A stretch of 64,000 nucleotides of DNA from Porcincola intestinalis (lineage in GTDB: Bacteria; Bacillota; Clostridia; Lachnospirales; Lachnospiraceae): contig NZ_VULZ01000004.1 in assembly GCF_009696445.1 (NCBI RefSeq), forward strand, positions 124,001-188,000, in the 5' to 3' direction. Below the pieces are notes generated by a model. That model was not told the DNA's origin. It saw nothing but the letters and a program-made list of their open reading frames with translations, and did no database searches. Numbering within the stretch: position 1 is the stretch's first letter; each line of letters starts with the position of its first letter. Shown here in pieces: positions 41,988 through 50,336 of this stretch. The translations under genes were made by a program, and so were the position numbers.

Positions 41988-43499
41988 TCAGCCCATCTTC
42001 GGCACCGGCGTCGGCCGGTTGGAATCCCAGACCGACTTCACGTCAAACAGGTCGGACAGCAGATCCGGATTGTAATACATACGGTAGCCGTCCAGGTTCC
42101 GTCTTGCCTGTCTCATATAGTCCGGGCCGAACTGCACCCAGCTCTTGACTGAACCATCGACGTTGCAGTAGATACTGAACTTCTTCGACTTGAGATAATC
42201 AAAGTACGCGTTGTCATGGGTGTACGGATGCCAGTCCCCGATATCCGCTCCGAAGGCGAAGATCAGCACATCCGTATCCCCGACAATCGGCGCGACATTG
42301 TTCAGCCAGCGCTCCGTATCCTGCTTCACCGCGTCGAGCGAATACTGCAGCGGTGCGATATGCCCCCATGTGTGGGATGCGAATTCCCAACCCTCCGCTT
42401 TCATCGCATCCGCGACAGCCTTGGCATCGGCGCAGTCCTTGTCATAATCAAAATCCGGATTCTCGTCAAAGAACTCCTGCTGGTACTCTGTCACCCTGGC
42501 CGGATCCCTTGTCTTGTAGACCTCGTCTGTCCGGTACCCGAGCACCCCCTCGTACCCGGTGAGCGCCAGGATTCCCTTGCGCCCATGATATGAAAAATCC
42601 GGATGCTGCTCCACAAATGTATCAATCAGCGGCACGACATCGTAATCTCCGATGCTCACTGTTCCGTCATCCTGGAGCAGGGAATTCTTGACCTTCCCCT
42701 CCTCCGTCACAACCAGCTTCTGCGGAAAGCCATCGTCCTTCATATAGTGGTAGTAGCTGCAGTCATCCTGCGACAATACAAAGGGTTTCTTTCCAGGCGG
42801 CAGCAGAATCTCCTTTTTCGAGACCGTTCCGTCGTCCGCCACCTCACACATATCGTGGAGGCTGACCATCACATACCCCTTGTCATACATCTGCTGGATG
42901 ATTCCGTTAAACTCGGAGATGGTTGTCATGACCTGATTGTACCCAGCTGCGGTTGCATCCGAATCAAATGCCTTTGCATCGTTGACAACCAGCGAGTGAA
43001 AGAATACATGTGTGATCTGGTCGATCGGATACGGCTGGCAGCTGCTCTTCGTCTTCTCATAGGAGTTGGCAAGCGCCTTGAGCTGGTCGTTCTTCCCGAA
43101 GTCCTTCTGAGACTTGAGCAGATTGACCGCACCGTCATAATCATACTGCGTGGCAAGCAGATTCGCCTGCGCCTTCACACCTTCAAGATCCGAATCGCTG
43201 CCGGCGCTGCTCTCCTCCTTCGCCGCAGCAGCCTGCTTTTCCTCCAGTGCCTTCGCATACGGATTCGAATAGGTCTTCATCTTTCTGGTTTCATAGATGA
43301 GAAGTCCGGCCAGAAGCGCCAGGATCACAATCAGCAGGGCAATCATGCTCCTGAGCAGCACGTAGCTCCGTCTCCTCCTGTATGCTCTCTCCGTCAGAGT
43401 TGAATATTTCTTCTTCACTTTCTTTCCCCTTGAAAACCTTGATGACACACGCTCCCCATGGGTTTCCGTCCCCTTCACCAGGCTCTCCGGCAAACCCAT
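41988..43499 (-). CDS. Membrane-anchored polysaccharide deacetylase-like protein
   Basis: 503 residues. A Lys/Arg-rich cytoplasmic N-terminus is followed by one membrane helix near 50-72 (SMIALLIVILALLAGLLIY), a coiled, Ala/Glu/Lys-rich part (ALEEKQAAAAKEE), and an extracellular NodB-like domain. Expected metal motifs are visible: FVLSQDDCSYYHY near 240-252 (Asp pair) and EFASHTWGHIAPL near 374-386 (His pair). Such enzymes remove acetyl groups from peptidoglycan or other wall polymers. The ATG at 43499 has a -10-like TATGAT close upstream; an internal GTG at 43418 after AAGGGGAAAGAAA is an alternative. Confidence 0.82.
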   Translation of the reverse strand: MGLPESLVKGTETHGERVSSRFSRGKKVKKKYSTLTERAYRRRRSYVLLRSMIALLIVILALLAGLLIYETRKMKTYSNPYAKALEEKQAAAAKEESSAGSDSDLEGVKAQANLLATQYDYDGAVNLLKSQKDFGKNDQLKALANSYEKTKSSCQPYPIDQITHVFFHSLVVNDAKAFDSDATAAGYNQVMTTISEFNGIIQQMYDKGYVMVSLHDMCEVADDGTVSKKEILLPPGKKPFVLSQDDCSYYHYMKDDGFPQKLVVTEEGKVKNSLLQDDGTVSIGDYDVVPLIDTFVEQHPDFSYHGRKGILALTGYEGVLGYRTDEVYKTRDPARVTEYQQEFFDENPDFDYDKDCADAKAVADAMKAEGWEFASHTWGHIAPLQYSLDAVKQDTERWLNNVAPIVGDTDVLIFAFGADIGDWHPYTHDNAYFDYLKSKKFSIYCNVDGSVKSWVQFGPDYMRQARRNLDGYRMYYNPDLLSDLFDVKSVWDSNRPTPVPKMG

Positions 43500-43601
43500 C
43501 TTTCATGCCACTGAGAGTTTATCATACTTTGCAAAGCGGTAAAAGGAGTAGTCGAGCCGGACCTCCGCATTTCACGGCGCTGTGGCCTGGCCCTGTGCCG
43601 T

Positions 43602-43630
43602 TTGTCTCCCGCTCTTTCATATGCTAAGAT
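43602..43630 (+). promoter_or_regulatory. Promoter of the DUF4364 gene
   Basis: -35 TTGTCT (43602-43607) and -10 TAAGAT (43625-43630) with a 17-bp spacer; ATG at 43673. Confidence 0.6.
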
Positions 43631-43672
43631 AGGCCTGTTTCCGGAATATGATCAATGAAAATGGAGAAATCG

Positions 43673-44209
43673 ATGGCTGACCAGCTTCAGGTTCTTTATA
43701 AGCTCATGACGCTCTACACGCTGAGCCGTGTGGATTTTGCAATGACCAATAAACAGATCGCCGGCATCTTCACAGACCTCGGCTATACGAACTATTTCAA
43801 TGCCCAGTACACCATCAGCGATTTGGTGGACGCCGGGCTGATCCACGAGGAAGCCTGCCCGGACTGCTTCTACTACTCCCTGACCGATGCCGGCCGGGCA
43901 AGCCTTGACGCGCTGAAGAATGACCTCGGACCGGATATCCGCTCCGATATCGATGCCTACCTGAAGAAAAACAGGCTGAGCTTCCGCGAGGCCGTCAGCA
44001 CACGGGCACAGTACTACCGGACAACCTCGGGCGACTACGCTGCCGCATGCGCGGTTCTTGAGCACTCAGAGCCCCTGATGGAGCTGACGCTCACCGTCCC
44101 GACCGAGCAGCAGGCAAAGATGATCACAAAACAGTGGAAGGAGAAGAGCCCGGAGATCTATTCATATCTCTTCCGGACTCTGTCCGACTTCACCGGCGAA
44201 GAGTCCTGA
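43673..44209 (+). CDS. DUF4364 family protein (winged-helix)
   Basis: 178 residues. N-terminal winged-helix fold: VLYKLMTLYTLSRVDFAMTNKQIA, then TISDLVDAGLIHEE and FYYSLTDAGRASLDAL, the DUF4364 signature. ATG 43673 has GGAG at 6-7 nt; the ATG 18 nt upstream lacks a ribosome site. A conserved clostridial protein thought to bind DNA, with unknown targets. Converges on the SleB-type hydrolase gene. Confidence 0.85.
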   Translation: MADQLQVLYKLMTLYTLSRVDFAMTNKQIAGIFTDLGYTNYFNAQYTISDLVDAGLIHEEACPDCFYYSLTDAGRASLDALKNDLGPDIRSDIDAYLKKNRLSFREAVSTRAQYYRTTSGDYAAACAVLEHSEPLMELTLTVPTEQQAKMITKQWKEKSPEIYSYLFRTLSDFTGEES

Positions 44210-44232
44210 ACCGGCATTCAGAAACAAAAAAC

Positions 44233-44269
44233 GGAAAGCGGCACCACCGGGGAGGTGATGCCGCTTTCC
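44233..44269 (-). terminator. Terminator of the SleB-type hydrolase gene
   Basis: 16-bp stem with one mismatch (44233-44248 with 44254-44269, 5-nt loop). On the minus strand it is followed by GTTTTTTG, so it ends the hydrolase transcript; on the plus strand the following sequence is less T-rich, but it may also stop the DUF4364 transcript. Confidence 0.85.
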
Positions 44270-44322
44270 ATATAGTTGATTTTGTAACATCCCAGACCGC
44301 TTGCGCGGCCCGGGGGATTACC

Positions 44323-45903
44323 TTATGAGAAATAATGCGCACCCAGCTTTGTTGTGCCGCTGTGGGTGTTGAAGTACAGCGCGCCCGGAACAGGCTGTGC
44401 CCCGTTCAGTGCATCCTGCGCTGCCTGGTAGCAGGTGGAATTGACACCGGAAGCAAGCGCGCTCTGCAACGTCCCGGATGAATACGGGGTGAACTGTCCC
44501 GGCTGCTCAAGCACTTCCGCGATCGTGTTCGGGAAGCTGGAGCTTGCGACACGGTTCATGACAACCTCGCCGACCGCAACCATGCCGTCATACGGCTGGT
44601 TCCCGGCCTCGCACCAGATGATCGCCGCCAGCAGATCCAGATCACTGTAGTCTGCGTAGGAACCTGTCTTTCCGGAAGAAGATCCCGTACTCTGGGAAGC
44701 CTCTGTCTGAGGCGCTTCTGTCTGGGGTGCCTCCGTCTGAGGCGTCTCTGTCTGAGGTGCTTCCGTCTGAGCCGGCGCGGAGGTCTCCTGCTGAACCGGC
44801 TGTGCATCTTCCTGCCCCTGTGATGCGGAAGAAGTGCCATTCGCTGCCGCTACATATGCGTTATACGCCTGAACAGCCGCTGCCGCCTTGTCCTTGGCAT
44901 CCTGCTCGCTCGTGCAGTTCATCGCTGCGTTCTGTGCGGCGATATAGGCATCATAGAGTGCCTGCACATTTGGATCGCTGCTGACTGTCTGGCTAGCGTA
45001 GGTTTCCTGTGAAGCGGACGCCGCATCGCTGCCGGATGCACCCACAGCGGCAGAATCCGTCTCTGTCGACGCGGACGCCGTGTCAGATGCCCCCGAGTCG
45101 TAGGAAGCAGACGCATCGGAGTACCCGTCACCTGCATCCGATGCCACGGAGCTGTCCGAATATCCCGCATCCGATGCAGAAGACGCATCCGCGCCGGTTT
45201 CGTCTGCAGCACGGCTGTTGTCCGAAGAAGAGTCTGATGTCGCGGCAGCCGCATCCGTTCCATCTGCAGGAGCCACAGCTGTTCCGCCAAGATTCTCCGT
45301 ATAGGTCGAGGCAATATCCTCACCGTCTGCCGGGACAGCGGTATCAACCAGAAGCATCCTGGACGCATCGTCCTCTGACACGTATCCGGCGCTGTCCGCC
45401 CCCTGCTGCACCAGCAGCCAGTGGCCTTCGTCGGAGACCAGCGGGAACGCGGTTCCATCCGAAACGGTCCTGGAAATGGAGCCTGCACTCTTGTCCGTGA
45501 AGACATTCACATCGTTCCAGTTCGCCACAACGCCTTCCTTGCCGTAGTAGTCCGCAAGGCCCTTCGCTGCTTCTCCGTAGACCAGGTAATCATTCATCAC
45601 GTAACCGGTCACGGCACCGGACTGGATCTGTGTCCAGGCATCACCCTTATCCAGGACATTGACCGCAGCACCTCTGTACAGATACCCCACAACATCCGAA
45701 TCTGTCGACGCGGAGGAGCGGATGATCGCACCGGATGTGACGGTGTCATCGTTCGTCATCGCAATGCTGTTCCAATCCTGCTGTGACCAGTTCGCCACAT
45801 CCAGACTGAAAGCCTTGTCTGCTGCGAATGCACTCACACCGCACACTGCACTGAGCGCCATCCCCATCGAAAGAACTGCTGCTATCTTTCCGGCGTTCCT
45901 CAT
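44323..45903 (-). CDS. Secreted SH3-domain cell-wall hydrolase (SleB type)
   Basis: 526 residues. Signal peptide 1-28 ending SAFAADK; two SH3-like repeats at about 50-110 (IIRSSASTDSDVVGYLYRG) and 120-185 (SRTVSDGTAFPLVSDEGHW); a long Ser/Asp/Ala-rich linker with TEAPQ-type repeats (nucleotides 44697-44770); and a C-terminal hydrolase_2 domain near 410-526, with DLDLLAAIIWCEAGNQPYDG holding the catalytic Glu and GALYFNTHSG near the end. This domain cleaves peptidoglycan, as in spore-cortex SleB. ATG 45903 after GGAGGTTGACGGAT. It has its own promoter and terminator, so it is a single unit. Cortex or vegetative wall as target cannot be told. Confidence 0.88.
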   Translation of the reverse strand: MRNAGKIAAVLSMGMALSAVCGVSAFAADKAFSLDVANWSQQDWNSIAMTNDDTVTSGAIIRSSASTDSDVVGYLYRGAAVNVLDKGDAWTQIQSGAVTGYVMNDYLVYGEAAKGLADYYGKEGVVANWNDVNVFTDKSAGSISRTVSDGTAFPLVSDEGHWLLVQQGADSAGYVSEDDASRMLLVDTAVPADGEDIASTYTENLGGTAVAPADGTDAAAATSDSSSDNSRAADETGADASSASDAGYSDSSVASDAGDGYSDASASYDSGASDTASASTETDSAAVGASGSDAASASQETYASQTVSSDPNVQALYDAYIAAQNAAMNCTSEQDAKDKAAAAVQAYNAYVAAANGTSSASQGQEDAQPVQQETSAPAQTEAPQTETPQTEAPQTEAPQTEASQSTGSSSGKTGSYADYSDLDLLAAIIWCEAGNQPYDGMVAVGEVVMNRVASSSFPNTIAEVLEQPGQFTPYSSGTLQSALASGVNSTCYQAAQDALNGAQPVPGALYFNTHSGTTKLGAHYFS

Positions 45904-45991
45904 ATCCGTCAACCTCCAAAATCTTGAACAAATCTTTGAATCTTATTTCTTTTTCGTTTCAAATATTACAAAATTATTAAAATCTGTGCTT

Positions 45992-46020
45992 ATAATATTA
46001 CAGACTTCTCACATTGTCAA
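45992..46020 (-). promoter_or_regulatory. Strong promoter of the SleB-type hydrolase gene
   Basis: Minus strand consensus -35 TTGACA (46015-46020) and -10 TATTAT (45992-45997) with a 17-bp spacer in AT-rich DNA; start near 45985, 5' leader of about 80 nt. Confidence 0.85.
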
Positions 46021-46221
46021 GTATCCATCTGTGATCCGCACGTTTTCCATATCATATCCGGCGACTATACCGGTTTCTGGCGGCCGCTTTGCTGACTGGT
46101 TCCTGGTTCCGCCTTTCCTTTTTCCTCTGCTGCATTTTAGAATGCGTATGGCGCAGCGGTTCAATATTCCTTATACTGATACATATTAACCGGCCTGTTT
46201 ACATATCAAGGAGGAATCATC

Positions 46222-46587
46222 ATGTATTGTTCAAACTGCGGAAAACCGCTCCCGGATGGGAGCCGCGCCTGCCCATACTGTGGAGCGCCTTCCGGTGGCT
46301 TTGCCCCTTTTACGGCATATCAGCCGAACATCACGGAGGATAACATTCCTGACGAATGGAAGCCCATCTCCATGTGGGGCTATTTCGGTTACGAGATTCT
46401 CTTCAGCATCCCGCTGATCGGGCTGATTCTGCTGATCGTTTTTTCCGTCGGCGGAACGAAGAACCGCAATCTCCGGAACTTTGCACGGTCCTATTTCTGC
46501 TTTCTGATCGTCGCCATCATCGTGATCGCAATCATTCTTGCAGTCACCAGCACCAGCACTTTCTTCACAGATATTCTCCGTGCCTGA
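46222..46587 (+). CDS. Zinc-ribbon membrane protein
   Basis: 121 residues. N-terminal zinc ribbon MYCSNCGKPLPDGSRACPYC (CxxC...CxxC), then a Pro-rich linker, and two membrane helices near 54-74 and 93-112. ATG 46222 after CAAGGAGGAATCATC. A common clostridial architecture of unknown function. Single gene ending at a bidirectional terminator. Confidence 0.8.
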   Translation: MYCSNCGKPLPDGSRACPYCGAPSGGFAPFTAYQPNITEDNIPDEWKPISMWGYFGYEILFSIPLIGLILLIVFSVGGTKNRNLRNFARSYFCFLIVAIIVIAIILAVTSTSTFFTDILRA

Positions 46588-46630
46588 TCTCCTGCGGCAA
46601 CATTCTCTCAGGGCATCGCTGAACAAAAAA

Positions 46631-46663
46631 GGACAGCTGGCTATATTCAAAAGCCAGTTGTCC
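46631..46663. terminator. Bidirectional intrinsic terminator
   Basis: 12-bp stem with one wobble (46631-46642 with 46652-46663, 9-nt loop), A-run on the left and TCTTTTAT on the right. Serves the convergent zinc-ribbon and ion-transporter genes. Confidence 0.85.
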
Positions 46664-46698
46664 TCTTTTATGTCGTCTCTTTCTATGTACAGCAGTTC

Positions 46699-47967
46699 TC
46701 AGTGCCACACAGCCCAGATAAACAGATACCCTGCCAGCACCGCCGTCAGTGTAAGCGGGACTCCGATCCTGGCAAAATCGCTGAATGACACACGCTCTCC
46801 GTTTTTCTCCAGAATCCCGATGACGGTGATATTGGCGGAGGCGCCGACCGGTGTCAGGTTCCCGCCAAGTGTGGCCCCGGTCAGCAGACCGAAGTAAAGC
46901 AGGTAGGGCTCGATCCCGAGCATCGTCGAGACACCCTGCATCACAGGAAGCATCGTCGCAACATAAGGGATATTATCGATAAATGCAGAAATCGCAACAC
47001 TTCCAAAGACGACGACCGTATACAGAAGAAACAGGCTGCTTCCGCCTATCCTGCTGATCGCCGCCGCAACGTCGTCGATGATCCCCACCGCCTTGATCCC
47101 TCCGATGACGGTGAAGAGGCCGATAAGCAGATAGATCGTGCTGAAGTCAATCCCCTTCAGTGCCCTGACAAGCCCCTTCGTCTTTTTCGTCCGAATCAGA
47201 TCATAAAGGATGGAGACTCCGGCCATGCAGCAGCAGATCAGGCCGTTGGTGATGTCCGGTTTGCCCGGAATAAAGGATGCCGTAATCAATGCCGCGACAA
47301 CGCTGAGCAGCATGAAGGAAGGGACGAAGTCCGACACCTTTGTCATTTCGTCAGCATGAACCGGCTCCTTCTGTTTCCGGAAGAGCAGCATCAGGACCGG
47401 GATGGTTGCGAGTGCGCCGAGCTCCACCGCCCAGAAGATTCCCGGACGCCCCTTCATAAAAAAGAAACTGGTGAAGTCCATGCGGGCGTAGGCGCCGAGC
47501 ATAATGGAGGTCGTGTCCCCGACCAGCGTTGCCGCGCCCTGGAGATTAGAGAAGACGGCAATGCTGATCAGCATTCCGACCGGACTGATCTTCAGCTTCC
47601 TGCAGACCGCAAGACCGACCGGGGCAACCATCAGAACCGTCGCGACATTATCAATGAAGGCGGAGATGACGCCCGCAAACAGAGACATATAGATTGTCAC
47701 CCACATGACATTGTCAGCCTTGTCCAGCAGAATGTCCGCGATGCGGTTGGGCATCTTTGATTCAATGAAGTAATCGACAACCACCATCGTCCCGGCAATC
47801 ATCAGAATGACATTCCAGTCAATTTCATTGAATACGCTCCGCACCGGCAGAATTCCCGTAACCAGAAAGATGGCTCCCGTGATGAGGGCGGCCAGCGTTC
47901 TCCACTTCGGCCGTACAATCATGACGACATACATTGCGACAAACAGGATAATGGCTGCAGTTTTCAA
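46699..47967 (-). CDS. ArsB/NhaD-type ion transporter (SLC13-like)
   Basis: 422 residues with about 11 membrane helices in two inverted halves, each carrying an AFIDN motif: VISAFIDNVATVLMVAP near 96-112 and VAISAFIDNIPYVATMLP near 330-347. GATLGGNLTPVGASANITV near 369-387 is the second substrate loop. The group includes arsenite, Na+ and dicarboxylate carriers; substrate unclear. I prefer the TTG at 47967, which has AGAAGGAG 8 nt upstream; the frame is open to 48036 but lacks a ribosome site there. An extended -10 promoter lies at 48081-48090. Confidence 0.82.
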   Translation of the reverse strand: MKTAAIILFVAMYVVMIVRPKWRTLAALITGAIFLVTGILPVRSVFNEIDWNVILMIAGTMVVVDYFIESKMPNRIADILLDKADNVMWVTIYMSLFAGVISAFIDNVATVLMVAPVGLAVCRKLKISPVGMLISIAVFSNLQGAATLVGDTTSIMLGAYARMDFTSFFFMKGRPGIFWAVELGALATIPVLMLLFRKQKEPVHADEMTKVSDFVPSFMLLSVVAALITASFIPGKPDITNGLICCCMAGVSILYDLIRTKKTKGLVRALKGIDFSTIYLLIGLFTVIGGIKAVGIIDDVAAAISRIGGSSLFLLYTVVVFGSVAISAFIDNIPYVATMLPVMQGVSTMLGIEPYLLYFGLLTGATLGGNLTPVGASANITVIGILEKNGERVSFSDFARIGVPLTLTAVLAGYLFIWAVWH

Positions 47968-48080
47968 TTCAAATTCTCCTTCTGTATATGTGTCCTGCCC
48001 CCGGATTTCGATCTTCAGGTCTTCAGACGCCATCAATTGTTCACAGGTTCAGCACAGTCTGTACACATTCTGCCTCTATA

Positions 48081-48090
48081 GTATAGCCAT
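48081..48090 (-). promoter_or_regulatory. Extended -10 promoter of the ion-transporter gene
   Basis: Minus strand TGGC followed by TATACT. No good -35 is seen, which an extended -10 tolerates. Start near 48074, leader of about 105 nt. Confidence 0.45.
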
Positions 48091-48129
48091 CAGATGAACA
48101 AAAGCATTTGATAACACTTTTCATACTCA

Positions 48130-48221
48130 TGCCGGTCGGCGAGAGCCGGCCGGCACTCCCTCCCAGAATACAACTTCCGCCCGGGCAGTGATCCATCCGA
48201 TCGCTGCTCGGGCGTTTTTTT
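48130..48221 (+). ncRNA. Candidate small structured RNA with terminator
   Basis: Two adjacent hairpins on the plus strand with no plus-strand gene upstream. The first is an 11-bp stem (48130-48140 with 48145-48155) closed by a GAGA tetraloop of the GNRA class. The second is a 16-bp stem (48178-48193 with 48199-48214) followed by TTTTTTT, a standard terminator. The three non-Watson-Crick pairs are G-U wobbles only if plus-strand RNA is read; on the minus strand they would be A-C mismatches. No convincing promoter was found; the 5' end may lie between 48085 and 48130. Confidence 0.4.
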
Positions 48222-48252
48222 AGAAGGTTCCGGGACATCCCCAGTTCTGCAG

Positions 48253-48360
48253 GCTGCCGCATATCGCCCGAACCGCCTCATCTGCTCGTCTGGGTGGGAC
48301 TGGAACTGCATACCGCCCGAGTCTCACGCTGGGATCGCCCGGAATCTGCATGACGCCCGA
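48253..48360. repeat. Cluster of CTGCAT-CGCCCGA imperfect repeats
   Basis: Between the candidate RNA and mgtE, the motif CTGC(A)TnnCGCCCGA recurs at about 48254-48271, 48306-48320 and 48346-48360, with another CGCCCG at 48336. Spacing is irregular. No gene in this stretch. Confidence 0.45.
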
Positions 48361-48385
48361 GCATCACCCCGGAATGATTAGGGCT

Positions 48386-49741
48386 TCACCCCGGGATGTG
48401 CAGCAGTGCCCGCGAGATACTGAGAAATATCAGCAGCGAACAGGAGTCCACGATGGTCGTGATCAGTGGGGAGGCCATCATGGCCGGATCGAGGTGGAGT
48501 TTTGTCGCGATCAGCGGCAGGACACCACCAATGACCTTCGCCATGACGACCGTGCAGAGCATCGCAATTGCAACGGTCAGCCCGATCAGCTCATGTCCCG
48601 GATACTGAATCAGAATACGGATATAATTCAGGGCACCCAGAATCAGTCCGCAGATCAATGCAACCCGCAGCTCCTTCCAGATAACCTTCAGTGCATCCTT
48701 CACGCTGATTTCATGCAGCGCCAGTGACCGGATAACCAGCGTGCTGGACTGCGCGCCTGCATTCCCGCCCGTGTCGGTCAGCATCGGAATAAATGTAATC
48801 AGGATCGGGATCGCCGTCAGCGTATCCTCGAATTTCCCGAGAATTCCGCCGGAGACCATGTCCGCCATCATCAGCACGATCAGCCAGATAATCCGGTGAC
48901 CGACCATCCGGATGACCGGCGTCTTCAGGTATGGCGCATCCTCCGGCGTGGTTCCGGCCATCTTCTGGAAGTCTTCCGTAGCCTCCTCGGTCAGGACATC
49001 AATGGCATCATCGACCGTGATGATTCCAACCAGCCGGTTCTCTGCATCCAGAACAGGAAGCGTTGTGAAATCATAGCGGTCAAACAGCTTCGCCGCGTTC
49101 TCCCGGTCCTCCGTCGTGTGAACCGAGATGACATCCCTTGTCATGATGTCGATGATCTCAGCGTTCCGCTTGCACAGAAGCATCTCACGGACTGTGACAA
49201 CGCCGAGCAGCTTCTGGGCGGTGTCCGTCACATAGCAGGTGTAGAGGTCCTCACTGTCCTCACCGTTTGCACGGATCCAGCGGATCGCCTCCATGACCGT
49301 CATGTTCGGACGCAGCCGGACATATTCAGTCGTCATGACCGCCCCGGCGCTGTCCTCCGGATATTTCAGCAGAGCGTTGATATCCTTGCGGTCTTCCGGT
49401 CTGACCTTGCTCAGCACCCGGCGTACGACATTCGCTGGCATCTCCTCCAGCATGTCAACGGCGTCATCCGTATACATCTCCGCCAGGACATCCTTGACCT
49501 CCTGATCGGTAAAATTATCCAGGAACTTCTGCTGCTCCTCCGGCTCCATCTCACTGAAGGTATCGGCTGCCTCATCCTTGGGCAGAATCCGGAACAGAAC
49601 GATCCGCTTCTCGTCCGGAAATGCCGACAGAATCTCCGCGATATCGACCGGCTCCATATGAGTGAAGATTTCCTTCAATCCTGCAATGTCATGCTTTGCA
49701 AGAAGTGTCTTAATCCTCTCTACTCTCTCTTCAATTGTCAT
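48386..49741 (-). CDS. mgtE: Magnesium transporter MgtE
   Basis: 451 residues, normal. An N-terminal helical superhelix (residues 1-130, EPVDIAEILSAFP), two CBS domains (about 135-255: MTTEYVRLRPNMTV, MTRDVISVHTTEDREN) which sense Mg2+, a plug helix and five membrane helices (from about 285). The pore motif HLDPAMMASPLITTIVDS near 420-437 is intact. Dimeric Mg2+-selective channel of the cytoplasmic membrane. ATG 49741 after GAAGGAGAATGACAGCAT. I did not find an M-box riboswitch in the 550-nt upstream region, which instead holds duplicated promoter-like repeats and a possible short upstream reading frame. Confidence 0.96.
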   Translation of the reverse strand: MTIEERVERIKTLLAKHDIAGLKEIFTHMEPVDIAEILSAFPDEKRIVLFRILPKDEAADTFSEMEPEEQQKFLDNFTDQEVKDVLAEMYTDDAVDMLEEMPANVVRRVLSKVRPEDRKDINALLKYPEDSAGAVMTTEYVRLRPNMTVMEAIRWIRANGEDSEDLYTCYVTDTAQKLLGVVTVREMLLCKRNAEIIDIMTRDVISVHTTEDRENAAKLFDRYDFTTLPVLDAENRLVGIITVDDAIDVLTEEATEDFQKMAGTTPEDAPYLKTPVIRMVGHRIIWLIVLMMADMVSGGILGKFEDTLTAIPILITFIPMLTDTGGNAGAQSSTLVIRSLALHEISVKDALKVIWKELRVALICGLILGALNYIRILIQYPGHELIGLTVAIAMLCTVVMAKVIGGVLPLIATKLHLDPAMMASPLITTIVDSCSLLIFLSISRALLHIPG

Positions 49742-49935
49742 ATGCTGTCATTCTCCTTCAATTAAAAACCAGATACCAGATTGCTCCTGAAGAAGAAGAC
49801 TGATGTTGTCAGATGTAAACTGCTCTTCCGGGATTGAATCAGACCGTACGCAGCGCTGTTTGAATGGAACTTCCACGCCAAAATGACTGTCCGGGCCTGC
49901 AGGCTGCCAGACAGGCGGCTTTCACCGTGATCGTC

Positions 49936-50040
49936 TCAGGCTTCTGCGCTCAGAAAGGCTGTGCGCAGAAAATCGGCTGCTTCACGCATCCTCATGCAGA
50001 CAGAAGAACAGAACCATATTCGAACACCGTCTCCGTCCAT
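49936..50040 (-). CDS. Possible leader peptide upstream of mgtE
   Basis: 34-codon frame (MDGDGVRIWFCSSVCMRMRE...) starting at ATG 50040 with GAAAGGAG 9-10 nt upstream. A second ATG five bases nearer to the same site would start a 20-codon frame in another phase. The ribosome site is strong for such a position, but nothing else supports translation. It lies 195 nt before mgtE. Confidence 0.3.
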   Translation of the reverse strand: MDGDGVRIWFCSSVCMRMREAADFLRTAFLSAEA

Positions 50041-50129
50041 ACATGCACACTCCTTTCTTTCCAAAGATAATAAATGACTTTCTCCAGCAGAGACCATTCC
50101 TGTGGCTGCCTGCCGGAACCAGACTGCTA

Positions 50130-50221
50130 TACAGTATACCATTCGTCCGCGCGGGTCAAGCCGTGAAGCGATGGATCCAGAGCAGGGGACATGCAGTATA
50201 CCATTCATCTGCGCGGGGCAA
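50130..50221 (-). promoter_or_regulatory. Duplicated 30-bp promoter-like sequence upstream of mgtE
   Basis: Copies at 50130-50159 and 50192-50221 are identical at 27 of 30 positions, 62 bp apart. Each reads on the minus strand as TTGACC or TTGCCC, a 15-bp gap, then the extended -10 TGGTATACT. They look like tandem promoters produced by duplication. Confidence 0.5.
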
Positions 50222-50289
50222 GCAGCGCGGCGCAGACATATAGCAAGGCCGGCGGCTCCATCCGCTCCGATGCTGAAGTTTACAAAAAA

Positions 50290-50326
50290 GCGGGACTTGT
50301 CCGGTTCTTTTCCGGACAAGTCCCGC
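50290..50326 (-). terminator. Terminator of the glycogen phosphorylase gene
   Basis: Perfect 15-bp stem (50290-50304 with 50312-50326, 7-nt loop) followed on the minus strand by TTTTTTG, 11 nt after the stop codon. Confidence 0.92.
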
Positions 50327-50336
50327 CATGTGCGTT

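Larger units (their letters stand above)
49742..50289 (-). other. Long mgtE upstream region
   Basis: About 550 nt between mgtE and the glgP terminator. It contains the 30-bp promoter-like repeat pair (50130-50221) and a possible leader reading frame (49936-50040); between 49742 and 49935 I recognise nothing. The conserved M-box core (GGTGAGGCTCCT-like) is not present. Confidence 0.5.

Noticed and set aside
49742-50100. M-box magnesium riboswitch upstream of mgtE
   Set aside because: I could not find the conserved core or the surrounding helices by eye; a covariance-model search would decide.
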